Part shown: piece by piece, positions 24,359 through 32,079 of the stretch
Numbering within the stretch: position 1 is the first letter of the stretch
Layout: each line of letters starts with the position of its first letter
NCBI GenBank assembly: GCA_937960415.1
Contig: CALGPK010000031.1
Span: 100,119-150,305, forward strand
DNA from: an uncultured Bacteroidales bacterium
GTDB taxonomy: Bacteria; Bacteroidota; Bacteroidia; Bacteroidales; GWA2-32-17
Reading direction: 5' to 3'
DNA length: 50,187 nucleotides
Program-made: the position numbers and the translations under genes
The notes under the pieces: generated by a model
Told to the model about the DNA's origin: nothing
What the model saw: only the letters and a program-made list of their open reading frames with translations
Databases searched by the model: none

Positions 24359-25360
24359 CTATTTATTTAAACATTGATTAACTGTTATAGCAACTAAATG
24401 TACAATATCATCGACCGAGCAACCTCTTGACAAGTCGTTGATGGGAGCACCTAATCCCTGCAATACCGGACCTATTGCCAGAGCACCACCCAAACGCTCT
24501 ACCAGCTTGTATCCAATATTTCCACTTTGCAAGTCGGGGAATACTAAAACGTTAGCATGTCCTGCAACCTTCGAACCCGGTGATTTCTTTTGACCAATGC
24601 TTTCGATAAGAGCAGCATCGGCCTGCAATTCTCCGTCTATATTTAAATCGGGACGCATTTGTTGGGCAATACTTACCGCTTCGATTACTTTATCGGCTAG
24701 CTCGTGTTTTGCCGAGCCTTTTGTTGAAAATGACAATAACGCAACATTGGGATGTTCTACTCCGAGTATTGATTTGGCTGTTTGTGCACTCGAAATAGCA
24801 ATTTCGGCCAACTGTTTGGCGGTAGGATTGGGACATATAGCTACATCGGCAAAAACAAACATTCCGTTGTAACCTAAATGTTCGGCCTTTGTAACCATAA
24901 TCATTCCACCCGAAACTACCGAAATACCCGGTGTTGTCTTTACAATTTGCAGGGCAGGACGAACAGTATCGGCCGTTGTATGTTCTGCACCACTTACCTC
25001 ACCATCGGCATGTCCTTTGTAAATCATCATTGGTCCGTAGTATATCGGATCGCTTAATAGTTTTTTTGCTTCTTCGTATGTTATACCTTTTTCTTTGCGG
25101 AGTTCTATAAAGGTTTGAACATAGTCTTCGAGTTCTGGGCTGGTAAGCGGATCGATTATTTGTGCCTTGCTGATATTAACATTGAATTTCGAAGCTAAAT
25201 AATTTATTTCATCTTTATTCCCTAATAAAATCAATTGTGCAATATTTTGCTCCAGAATAATGTGAGCAGCTTTAATAGTACGCTCGCTATTGCCTTCGGG
25301 TAGTACAATTCGAACATTACGAAAACGTGCTTTTTCAATAATTTGTTCTAAAATATTCAT
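24359..25360 (-). CDS. pta: Phosphate acetyltransferase
   Basis: 333 residues, the short single-domain Pta without the N-terminal regulatory domains of the enterobacterial enzyme. It converts acetyl-CoA and phosphate to acetyl-phosphate. Motifs: VRIVLPEGNSERTIKAA, YYGPMMIYKGHADGEVSGAEHTTADTVRPALQIV, FADVAICPNPTAKQLAEIA, LLSFSTKGSAKH, GELQADAAL and VLVFPDLQSGNIGYKLVERLGGA. It is first in the pta-ackA-ptb-buk operon. A possible promoter lies 33-60 bases upstream of the start. Confidence 0.96.
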   Translation of the reverse strand: MNILEQIIEKARFRNVRIVLPEGNSERTIKAAHIILEQNIAQLILLGNKDEINYLASKFNVNISKAQIIDPLTSPELEDYVQTFIELRKEKGITYEEAKKLLSDPIYYGPMMIYKGHADGEVSGAEHTTADTVRPALQIVKTTPGISVVSGGMIMVTKAEHLGYNGMFVFADVAICPNPTAKQLAEIAISSAQTAKSILGVEHPNVALLSFSTKGSAKHELADKVIEAVSIAQQMRPDLNIDGELQADAALIESIGQKKSPGSKVAGHANVLVFPDLQSGNIGYKLVERLGGALAIGPVLQGLGAPINDLSRGCSVDDIVHLVAITVNQCLNK

Positions 25361-25393
25361 AATAAAAAACGTTTATATTCGTTCGTATGGTTT

Positions 25394-25421
25394 CAAATTT
25401 ATTAAATACTTTTTGAAACAA
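25394..25421 (-). promoter_or_regulatory. Possible promoter of pta-ackA-ptb-buk
   Basis: On the minus strand TTG (25421-25419), a 17-base spacer and TAAATTTG (25401-25394) fit the Bacteroidetes -33/-7 pattern, though the spacer is at the short end. The pta ATG is 33 bases downstream of the -7 box. Confidence 0.5.
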
Positions 25422-25528
25422 TGACGCTTTTTGTCAGAAAAACGATTTTTTTTCTTTATCAAATATGAATCGTAAAATGCTTATTAATAGCAACTTATGA
25501 ACGAAAAGTTTAAATTAAGATTAAAAAC

Positions 25529-25542
25529 TTGTTATATAACAA
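25529..25542. promoter_or_regulatory. Perfect 14-bp palindrome downstream of the LuxR-type gene
   Basis: TTGTTATATAACAA is a gapless palindrome 3 bases after the stop of the LuxR-type regulator gene and about 170 bases upstream of pta. The lack of a loop argues against a terminator and suits a dimeric-regulator operator. No binding protein can be assigned. Confidence 0.35.
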
Positions 25543-25545
25543 AGA

Positions 25546-26136
25546 TTAAGATTCTATTTCCTCTATCGAAATCAGGTTCATACTTACAGCATAAACCGTC
25601 AAGCCAGCTATTGTTTTAATTCCCGTTTTAGCACTGATATTTTTACGATGCGATAAAACAGTATGCGGACTTAAAAATACCTTTTGGGCAATTTCTTTTA
25701 TCGATAATCCCTTGGCAAGCAATTTAAGTATTTCTTGTTCGCGTTCGGTAAGGTTTTGTTTCTTTTTTGTATTTATTTCTTTTGATGCAATGCACAATTT
25801 TATTTTTTGCAATAATTTATCTATTGAATCATAAATATAAAAAACATCGTCGAAAATGCTTATCAAATGGTTGGGCAAAAGATGATAAACAATAGCAATT
25901 TTATAATCAATTGGATGTTGCTGACAAAATTTTTCAAATTCCTTTTCTTTGTTCACAATTTGAAGAGGGTTGATTAACAATAATTGTGACATATTTTGTC
26001 GGGCTGAATGAATAAATGAGTCCCATGAATAAAACGTATTGATGTTATTAAATATATTAGTTTTTTTAAGATGTTCTTTAATTGCATCGTTAACGATAGC
26101 TGAGGGTTCTATGATTATTATAGAAGGTTTAGCCAT
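25546..26136 (-). CDS. LuxR-type transcription regulator with degenerate receiver domain
   Basis: 196 residues. The C-terminal part (about 128-190) is a LuxR/NarL helix-turn-helix: LTEREQEILKLLAKGLSIKE, then IAQKVFLSPHTVLSHRKNI. The first 110 residues have receiver-like strand/helix alternation, but the phosphorylation pocket is broken. Position 10-11 is Glu-Pro instead of an acidic pair, the third strand ends LLLINP with Asn56 where the phosphorylated Asp should be, and no conserved Lys follows. It should therefore act without phosphorylation or bind another ligand. It overlaps the hemerythrin-like gene by 8 bases, so the hemerythrin protein is the likely functional partner; this is inference. 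Confidence 0.88.
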   Translation of the reverse strand: MAKPSIIIIEPSAIVNDAIKEHLKKTNIFNNINTFYSWDSFIHSARQNMSQLLLINPLQIVNKEKEFEKFCQQHPIDYKIAIVYHLLPNHLISIFDDVFYIYDSIDKLLQKIKLCIASKEINTKKKQNLTEREQEILKLLAKGLSIKEIAQKVFLSPHTVLSHRKNISAKTGIKTIAGLTVYAVSMNLISIEEIES

Positions 26137-26821
26137 ACAAAGACTTTTCGAACTTTTTTATTAACGGGATGAGTAGATTCTCTTCGATCTTTGAATGAGC
26201 ATGTAAATCGAACTCCAACTCGTACAAATGAAAAATTATTTGACGTCCGATATACGAGTATTGGCCAAACTTTACATGATGCATAAGTAATGTTTTCAGG
26301 TCGCTTAATTTTTCTTCTATATTGTTATGATGTTCCTGATACTCGTCGCTCGAAAATCTCAACTCTTTCCATTTACTATCACTTAATATTTGTCGAACGT
26401 ATGGAAAAACAATTTTTTCTTCGTAATCTAAATGTTCCAACACCTCGGCAAAATATTCGTTAAAAAACTTAATAAGCAATTTTGTCTCATTACTCTTAAT
26501 GTTATTTTTTAGTTCTTGTAACAGTGAATTGATTAATGGGTATTTTTCTTTCTTATAATAATTATGAGAATTGTCCAGAAAATCTATTAAAATAAGCACA
26601 TGATTATGCTTCCATTCATTTAAATTGATTTTTATGTTGTTATTGCTGTATATATTGATAAGCGATACAAAAACGTGTAATGGCAGTTTGCTTTGTTTAC
26701 AAAAGTCGTTTATGGTTACATTCTTCTGAAAATCCATCTTACCCAGATGTTCAACAACTAAAAGCAAATATGGGTTACGTTCAATAAGTTCTACAAACGA
26801 ATCGTTTGGTGCAAATTGCAT
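26129..26821 (-). CDS. Hemerythrin-like (HHE) di-iron protein
   Basis: 230 residues from the ATG at 26821. The open frame reaches 26899 but would then overlap the OmpA gene, whose stop is at 26829, so the shorter start is preferred. The N-terminal 75 residues (ELIERNPYLLLVVEHLG) form a helical domain common to Bacteroidota members. The HHE bundle follows with likely iron ligands His86, His130 and Glu134 (LEHLDYEEKIVFPY), His164/165, and His207/209 with Glu213/214 (LHAHSKIEENLLIPL). Such proteins sense or handle oxygen, nitric oxide or iron-sulfur damage; related Ric/YtfE proteins repair iron centres. The overlap with a LuxR-type regulator suggests a redox-responsive pair. Confidence 0.85.
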   Translation of the reverse strand: MQFAPNDSFVELIERNPYLLLVVEHLGKMDFQKNVTINDFCKQSKLPLHVFVSLINIYSNNNIKINLNEWKHNHVLILIDFLDNSHNYYKKEKYPLINSLLQELKNNIKSNETKLLIKFFNEYFAEVLEHLDYEEKIVFPYVRQILSDSKWKELRFSSDEYQEHHNNIEEKLSDLKTLLMHHVKFGQYSYIGRQIIFHLYELEFDLHAHSKIEENLLIPLIKKFEKSLYG

Positions 26822-26828
26822 GAGATAC

Positions 26829-28889
26829 TTAATTTTGCAATACTTTAAATTCAACGCGACGGTTTTGTTGACGTCCTTCTTCCGTATCGTTAGTAGCAAT
26901 AGGTTGTAAAAATGCGTATCCTTTATATTCGAGACGACTAGCCGAAATACCTTTGCTTATTAGATAATCAACAACCGCTTTAGCTCTCGATTCGGAGAGT
27001 TTCTGATTAAATTGCAACGAAGAACGATTATCGGTATGCCCACTTATTTCAATTCGCATTTTTGGAAAATCATTTAATAATTGAACAAGGCGATCGAGTT
27101 CGGCATAAGATTCGGGACGTAAAGTTGATTTTCCGTAGTCGAAGAAAATATTACGCAAAATGACTTTTTGACCTACCGCCAGCTTATTGAGCAAAATATC
27201 TTTAACAATTTCCTGATAGCCTGTTGTAGCTGGAATATCAAAGTTTTCGGAATGGAACAAATATCCTTCGGCTTTAACAGCAATACCATAATTTCTACCA
27301 GAAGGTAGCGACACTAAATATTTACCTGTTGAGCTATTGGAGGTACTAACCGAAACAACTTCATTTTTCGTGTTATCGACAATTTCTATTTGTGCTTCTA
27401 CCGGGTTTTGGGTAATTCCATCCTTTATAGTTCCCTTAAGAATAGTTAATCGCATAGTTTTTATCTCTACTTTTTCGGCTACAACACTTTCTCCAATAGG
27501 TGCTACATTGGCCAGCAGATTATCTTCATTATGAAGTACTGGTGGCTTTTCGGGTCCTCTAAATGTAATCATATACAAATCGTAATCGCCATAACCGTCA
27601 TCTTTAACAGAGCTATAATAACCATGTTTGCCGCTTGCACTCATTACAAAGAATAAATCATCATCGGGAGTATTAACCGGATATCCAAGATTTTCGGGCT
27701 TATTCCAGGTACCATCATCGTTTTGCGTCGTCTTAAACACATCAAAGCCCCCCATACTATTGTGTCCACGAGAACTAAAATACAATGTACGTCCATCGGG
27801 ATGCATAAAAACACCTTCTTCGTCGTATTCTGTATTTACAACGCTACCTAAATTTCTGGGTTCGCCCCAACGTTTTTTATCGGCTTCCCAACGACTCATC
27901 CAGATATCATGTCCTCCAAAACCGCCCGGACGATCGCTAACAAAGTACATAATTTTACCATCAAAAGAGAAAGAAGCAGACGTTTCGTGATACTCCGTGT
28001 TAATATATTTTTTCATAGGTCCATCGTCGGGTGCTGTCCATTCAGAGCCTTTGAGAGTTGAAACAAAGATATCACCATTGTTTACTTTACCATTAAACGT
28101 AAACAACTTCGTACCATCGGGCGACAAACCTACCGTAGCATCGTTGTTTTTTGTATTCAACGGTTTACCAACATTTTTGGCTAGCGACCAACCATTGCCA
28201 TCGTTGTATGAAACATAAATATCCTCATAATACATATTGTCGTCAGGATCTTGACCGCCTCCATACGTATCGGGACGACGTGAAGTAAACATCAAAACCG
28301 ATTCATCTGCCGAAATTAGTGGACTATATTCGGGATATATGGTATTTACATTCGGACCAAGATTATCAATAAATACACGTACAGGGTTTTTAATAAGTTC
28401 TTTTCCATTGTTACATTCTTGAATACGTTTGTCTATTTCTTTGCGTTTTTGTTGCAAATCGGATGGACTTAGCATACTACGATATTTGGTATAGAATTCT
28501 ATTGCTTTGTCAAAATCAGCATTTAGATGATAGCCTGTTGCCAATAACCAAACTATATCTGGCTGTATGCTAGGGTTGAAACTATATGCCTTCTTAAAAT
28601 ATTCTAAACATTTAACCTTTTGAATGGATTTTAAATAACAAACTCCTATTTTATAATTAAGCATAGGATGATTAGGAATATACTGGTAAACCTTCAAATA
28701 GAAATCCAATGCCTGACGCATCCCCCCCCTACCAAGAGCAAAATACTCTTCTGCCTTGCTTAAATATTCTTTTGCAATTTTATAATCTTCTTTGGTAGCA
28801 AAATCCTCTTTTTTAATAATAACTTCTTGAGCAAAAATCAAATTAGTTGTTAAAAACATTATCCAAAATACAATGTTATATAATCTCAT
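26829..28889 (-). CDS. PorE-like TPR / PD40 / carboxypeptidase-regulatory / OmpA protein
   Basis: 686 residues. Signal peptide (ending IFAQ), TPR helices (about 30-165), a PD40 beta-propeller (about 180-440; repeats such as 'SPDGTKLF', 'SFDGKIMYFVSDRPGGFGGHDIW', 'HPDGRTLYFSS'), a carboxypeptidase-regulatory-like fold (about 480-560) and a C-terminal OmpA domain with FFDYGKSTLRPESYAELD, ISGHTDNRSS and NQKLSESRA. This four-part order is that of PorE, the T9SS component linking the secretion complex to peptidoglycan. Bacteroidota encode several paralogues, so the exact PorE role is likely but not proven. A real Shine-Dalgarno site selects the ATG at 28889 over 28895. It precedes the hemerythrin gene by 7 bases. 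Confidence 0.87.
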   Translation of the reverse strand: MRLYNIVFWIMFLTTNLIFAQEVIIKKEDFATKEDYKIAKEYLSKAEEYFALGRGGMRQALDFYLKVYQYIPNHPMLNYKIGVCYLKSIQKVKCLEYFKKAYSFNPSIQPDIVWLLATGYHLNADFDKAIEFYTKYRSMLSPSDLQQKRKEIDKRIQECNNGKELIKNPVRVFIDNLGPNVNTIYPEYSPLISADESVLMFTSRRPDTYGGGQDPDDNMYYEDIYVSYNDGNGWSLAKNVGKPLNTKNNDATVGLSPDGTKLFTFNGKVNNGDIFVSTLKGSEWTAPDDGPMKKYINTEYHETSASFSFDGKIMYFVSDRPGGFGGHDIWMSRWEADKKRWGEPRNLGSVVNTEYDEEGVFMHPDGRTLYFSSRGHNSMGGFDVFKTTQNDDGTWNKPENLGYPVNTPDDDLFFVMSASGKHGYYSSVKDDGYGDYDLYMITFRGPEKPPVLHNEDNLLANVAPIGESVVAEKVEIKTMRLTILKGTIKDGITQNPVEAQIEIVDNTKNEVVSVSTSNSSTGKYLVSLPSGRNYGIAVKAEGYLFHSENFDIPATTGYQEIVKDILLNKLAVGQKVILRNIFFDYGKSTLRPESYAELDRLVQLLNDFPKMRIEISGHTDNRSSLQFNQKLSESRAKAVVDYLISKGISASRLEYKGYAFLQPIATNDTEEGRQQNRRVEFKVLQN

Positions 28890-28896
28890 AAACATT

Positions 28897-28902
28897 CCTC
28901 CC
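28897..28902 (-). promoter_or_regulatory. Shine-Dalgarno sequence of the PorE-like gene
   Basis: On the minus strand GGGAGG lies 7 bases before the ATG at 28889 and only one base before the upstream ATG at 28895. It therefore selects the inner start. Such sites are uncommon in this genome segment. Confidence 0.7.
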
Positions 28903-28908
28903 TAATTT

Positions 28909-29958
28909 TTATTTACATTCTGACAAAAATGATTCTGCAAGCTTTAAACCAAGTTCTTTTGCTTTGTTCCAATCAGCACAAGCTTCTTTTTGCATACGAA
29001 GTTCTTCATAAGCTATACCTCTGTTGACATAAGCAAAACCATAGTCGGGCTGTTGTTTAATCAATTTTGTATATTCCTCTACTGCTCCTTTATAGTCTTT
29101 TTCCTTAATTTTTGCCGCTGCCAAATTATTTAATGCCGGCATATAATCGGGTTTTATTTGCAATGCTTTATTGAAATCGTCAATGGCTCCCTTGTAATCT
29201 TTTTTTTCGAATTTAGCACTTCCACGATTATTATATGCTAAATAATTTTTGGGGTTGGTTTTTATTGCTTGTGAATATGCTTCAATAGCATCGTCTAACT
29301 TTTCTTTTTTCCGCAAAACACTGCCCAGGTTATTATATGCATAATCTAACGATGGGTCAAGAGCAGTTGCCTTTCTATAATCAGCAATTGATTCATCGTA
29401 TTTCTCCATCTTACGATATGTACTCCCCCGGTCGTTATATGCTACTGCATATTTCGAATCGTACGAAATGGCACTTGTAAAATCTTCTAATGCTTCTTCA
29501 TATTGTTCGTTCATAAAATGAATCTGACCTCTAAAATAATAGGCTTTGGCATCCTTGGTCCCTTTATTGATTGCTTTTGTGAATGCTTCCAAAGCCCGAT
29601 CATTCTGACTAAGCAATTGATGACAGCGTCCTTTTAAATACCATGCCTGAATATCGTTTGTATCTATTTCGGTAACTCTGGTAAAATCGTTCAGTGCGTC
29701 TTGATATTGCAGCATTTCAAAATATACATTACCTCGATTAAAATAAGCTTTTACAAAATCGGGACGATAGCGTATAGCTTCGGTAAAACTTTGCAAGGCT
29801 TCTTGATATTGCTTGTTCGAAAAACTTTCTATGCCTTTATTATAGGCAAGTTCGGCTTCCTGATTTTCTAAAATCACCAGAGTACTATCTTTGGTATTTT
29901 GCGCATAAATCAAAATATTCCATAATAATAACATTCCTGCAGATACATACTTTTTCAT
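28909..29958 (-). CDS. Exported tetratricopeptide repeat protein
   Basis: 349 residues from the ATG at 29958. The frame is open to 30015, but only the inner start gives a signal peptide (MKKYVSAGMLLLWNILIYAQ). The whole mature part is a superhelix of about eight or nine 34-residue TPRs with the usual A-x-x-x-R/N-G-x-x-Y and Y/F-x-x-A-x-x-D-F/Y pattern, for example AYNNRGSAKFEKKDYKGAID. It has no other domain. It precedes the PorE-like gene by about 20 bases and so probably forms an operon with it, acting as a periplasmic protein-protein scaffold. Partner identity cannot be read from sequence. Confidence 0.88.
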   Translation of the reverse strand: MKKYVSAGMLLLWNILIYAQNTKDSTLVILENQEAELAYNKGIESFSNKQYQEALQSFTEAIRYRPDFVKAYFNRGNVYFEMLQYQDALNDFTRVTEIDTNDIQAWYLKGRCHQLLSQNDRALEAFTKAINKGTKDAKAYYFRGQIHFMNEQYEEALEDFTSAISYDSKYAVAYNDRGSTYRKMEKYDESIADYRKATALDPSLDYAYNNLGSVLRKKEKLDDAIEAYSQAIKTNPKNYLAYNNRGSAKFEKKDYKGAIDDFNKALQIKPDYMPALNNLAAAKIKEKDYKGAVEEYTKLIKQQPDYGFAYVNRGIAYEELRMQKEACADWNKAKELGLKLAESFLSECK

Positions 29959-30138
29959 AGATAAAAAAATTTTCTTTCTGGCGTGCAATTTATACAATAA
30001 AATCGAATTATTCAAAACTATACTATTAAATAATTTTAACTCAAATTATGCATTAGAAAAAAGTAGGGGGCTAAACCTCTTTCGAAAAAAAATCCATTTA
30101 TGCTTTTTTCTATTGCAAACCATTTTAAAAACCTATTG

Positions 30139-30243
30139 CGTTAGAATATTTCTAATGTAATGCGATTAAGAAAATTAACATTTTTCGGTTTACTGAAGAT
30201 GCAACAGAACAGTCTAAAAGATCTCTAATAAATAATTCAAGTC
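30139..30243 (+). repeat. Dispersed intergenic element, copy B
   Basis: Begins with a hairpin CGTTAGA (30139-30145) / TCTAATG (30151-30157) with a five-base loop; copy C has the same stem with A-T in place of the G-T pair. It then shares GCGATTAAGAAAATTAACA, TTTTTCGGTTTACTG, GCAACAGAACAGT and the end CTAATAAATAATTCAAGTC with copies A and C. The end block differs from copy C by one base in 19. Confidence 0.65.
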
Positions 30244-30383
30244 GATGTATTTCCAGTATATTTGCTTATCTAGTTTTCTTATGCAAAACATTTAAACTTT
30301 ACCTATTCCACAGAAAAATTAAATATGTTGAACTATTTGATAAATTAAGAATAAAAACTTTACAAAATATTTTTTAATTGAAC

Positions 30384-30415
30384 TTGTAATTCAAAGATTA
30401 AATTTCGTAATTTCG
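30384..30415 (+). promoter_or_regulatory. Likely promoter of the hutH-like gene
   Basis: TTG (30384-30386), a 21-base spacer and TAATTTCG (30408-30415) resemble the Bacteroidetes -33/-7 elements with one mismatch (TTTCG for TTTG). The ATG at 30442 lies 26 bases after the -7 box. Confidence 0.5.
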
Positions 30416-30441
30416 TTCGTTAAATCTTAATAATTGATCCT

Positions 30442-31983
30442 ATGGGAATAGTACTAACTGGTAAAAATCTTACTATCGAAAATTTAGTAAAAGTAGCCCG
30501 CTATGGCGAAAAAGTTGAATTGCACCCCGAAAGCAAAGAAAAAATAAAAAAATGTCGTGCCATGCTCGAAAAGAAAATCGAGGCACGTGAAATCATGTAC
30601 GGAGTAAATACAGGTATTGGTGAATTTTCTGAAATTGTTCTGAGTGACGAACAAATCAAAGACTTTCAGAAATATCTTATCTACAATCATGCAGCAGGTA
30701 TAGGCGATCCCATGCCTATTGAGTGGGTTCGTGGAGCGATGGTTAGTCGCATAAACGTTCACGCTAATGGCAATTCGGGTTGTCGCCTTGAAATAACCGA
30801 AACATTGGTCGAAATGCTCAATAAGGGCGTAACACCCTACGTTTGCCAGAAAGGCTCAGTAGGTGCTTGCGGCGACTTGGCACCTATGTCACAAATTGCT
30901 CTTTTGCTTATGGGCGAAGGGCATGCATATTATCAGGGTGAACTATTACCCGGTAGAGTTGCAATGGAACGAGCAGGTATTGCTATCCCCGGACTGCATG
31001 CACGTGATGGGCTAGCAGCCATCAACGGTTCTAATGTACTAACAGCTATGAGTGCTTTATTGCTTTACGACGTCAACAACTGGCTTAAACAAGCCGAAAT
31101 TGCTTGTGCAATGACTCTCGAAGCACTGAAAGCCAATTTCGGACCATATAATCACAAAATACACGAAGCACGTGGATTTAAGGGTGCTATTCGAAGTGCT
31201 GCAGCCATACGAAAAGTTGCTGCCGGCGGCGATTTAATGGAAAAACGACTAAAAGTTAAAGTTCAAGATGCTTACAGTATGCGTTCTACTCCACAAGTTA
31301 TAGGAGCAGCACACGATGCAGTAGCATGGGCACGTCAGCAAGTAGAAATTGAGTTAAACGGTGTTGGTGACAATCCCATTTTCTTTGCCGATGAAAACCT
31401 TCAACTGTCGGGGGCTAACTTTCAGGGTACCCCTATTGCTTTGCCTATGGACATGGTAGGGGCTGCTGTTACCATGGTATCGGTACTATCCGAACGCCGC
31501 ATGAATCGCCTCAACAACCCTGCTTTAAGCGTTGGATTACCGCCATTTTTAACACACAATCCCGGTATGTTTTCTGGATTGATGCTGAGTCAATACACAG
31601 CCGACATGCAAATTGTAGAACAACGCATTTTATCTGTACCTGCTTCTATACAATCGATACCTGCCGCTGCCGACCAAGAAGACTTTGTTTCAATGGGTAT
31701 GAATACAGCACTCAAAAATTGGCAGATTCTCGACAATGCTTATGGAGTACTTGGTATAGAATTTATGGCTGCCGCACAAGCACTAGACCTTCGCGAAAAA
31801 TACGACGAACAAAAGTATCAATTCGGGATAGGAACAAATATTGCACGAAAAGTCATACGCCAATATGTTGATTATCTTGACGAAGACCGTCCACTTTATC
31901 CCGACCACAACAAAATGAAAGAACTTGTTAAGAGTTGCGAAATATTACACGAAGTTGAAAAAGCTATTGGTAGCCTCGAATAA
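30442..31983 (+). CDS. hutH: Histidine ammonia-lyase-like MIO enzyme with Ala-Cys-Gly triad
   Basis: 513 residues, the normal length for histidine ammonia-lyase, which removes ammonia from histidine to give urocanate. Active-site positions follow Pseudomonas HutH numbering: Tyr53 in YGVNTGIG, His83 in YNHAAGIGDP, Asn195 in AINGSN, Tyr278/Arg281 in AYSMRSTPQV, and a QEDFVSMG block containing the histidine-lyase Glu. The electrophilic MIO cofactor normally forms from Ala142-Ser143-Gly144; here the triad reads Ala142-Cys143-Gly144 (GSVGACGDLAPMSQ). Cys can cyclise in engineered HutH, so the enzyme may be active, but a different substrate or aminomutase activity is possible. No other hut gene is nearby. 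A strong terminator follows. Confidence 0.85.
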   Translation: MGIVLTGKNLTIENLVKVARYGEKVELHPESKEKIKKCRAMLEKKIEAREIMYGVNTGIGEFSEIVLSDEQIKDFQKYLIYNHAAGIGDPMPIEWVRGAMVSRINVHANGNSGCRLEITETLVEMLNKGVTPYVCQKGSVGACGDLAPMSQIALLLMGEGHAYYQGELLPGRVAMERAGIAIPGLHARDGLAAINGSNVLTAMSALLLYDVNNWLKQAEIACAMTLEALKANFGPYNHKIHEARGFKGAIRSAAAIRKVAAGGDLMEKRLKVKVQDAYSMRSTPQVIGAAHDAVAWARQQVEIELNGVGDNPIFFADENLQLSGANFQGTPIALPMDMVGAAVTMVSVLSERRMNRLNNPALSVGLPPFLTHNPGMFSGLMLSQYTADMQIVEQRILSVPASIQSIPAAADQEDFVSMGMNTALKNWQILDNAYGVLGIEFMAAAQALDLREKYDEQKYQFGIGTNIARKVIRQYVDYLDEDRPLYPDHNKMKELVKSCEILHEVEKAIGSLE

Positions 31984-32000
31984 TACAAATAAAAAAATTT

Positions 32001-32028
32001 AAAAAGCTCCGACTTTCGGAGCTTTTTT
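32001..32028 (+). terminator. Intrinsic terminator after the hutH-like gene
   Basis: Perfect stem GCTCCGA (32006-32012) / TCGGAGC (32016-32022) with loop CTT, A-run before it and six Ts after it. It separates hutH from the downstream sigma-54 activator operon. Confidence 0.92.
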
Positions 32029-32053
32029 ATGCACTTTTGTCTGCTATTTTTTG

Positions 32054-32061
32054 TAATTTTG
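32054..32061 (+). promoter_or_regulatory. Likely -7 box of the sigma-54 activator-lptE-secG operon
   Basis: TAATTTTG matches the -7 consensus exactly, 18 bases before the ATG at 32080 and after the hutH terminator. A TTTG (32036-32039) lies closer than usual for the -33 box. Confidence 0.45.
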
Positions 32062-32079
32062 TCAGTTGAATTATCAAAT

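Larger units (their letters stand above)
29959..30441. other. Divergent intergenic region between TPR operon and hutH-like gene
   Basis: About 480 bases without a gene. It contains copy B of the dispersed element (30139-30243) and the hutH-side promoter (30384-30415). An A/T-rich stretch near 30060-30115 includes a short G-run and shows no other recognisable structure. Confidence 0.6.

Noticed and set aside
26822-26899. Longer N-terminus of the hemerythrin-like protein
   Set aside because: It would overlap the end of the PorE-like gene, and the extra residues (MLLTIRKKDVNKTVAL start) look like an out-of-frame read of the conserved OmpA domain.
28725-28740. A C-run near 28720-28730 suggesting a frameshift in the PorE-like gene
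   Set aside because: The reading frame continues on both sides with the expected TPR sequence, so the homopolymer does not break the gene.
32029-32079. Upstream start for the sigma-54 activator
   Set aside because: It begins at the foot of the hutH terminator and before the probable promoter -7 box, so it is not likely to be transcribed; the ATG at 32080 fits.
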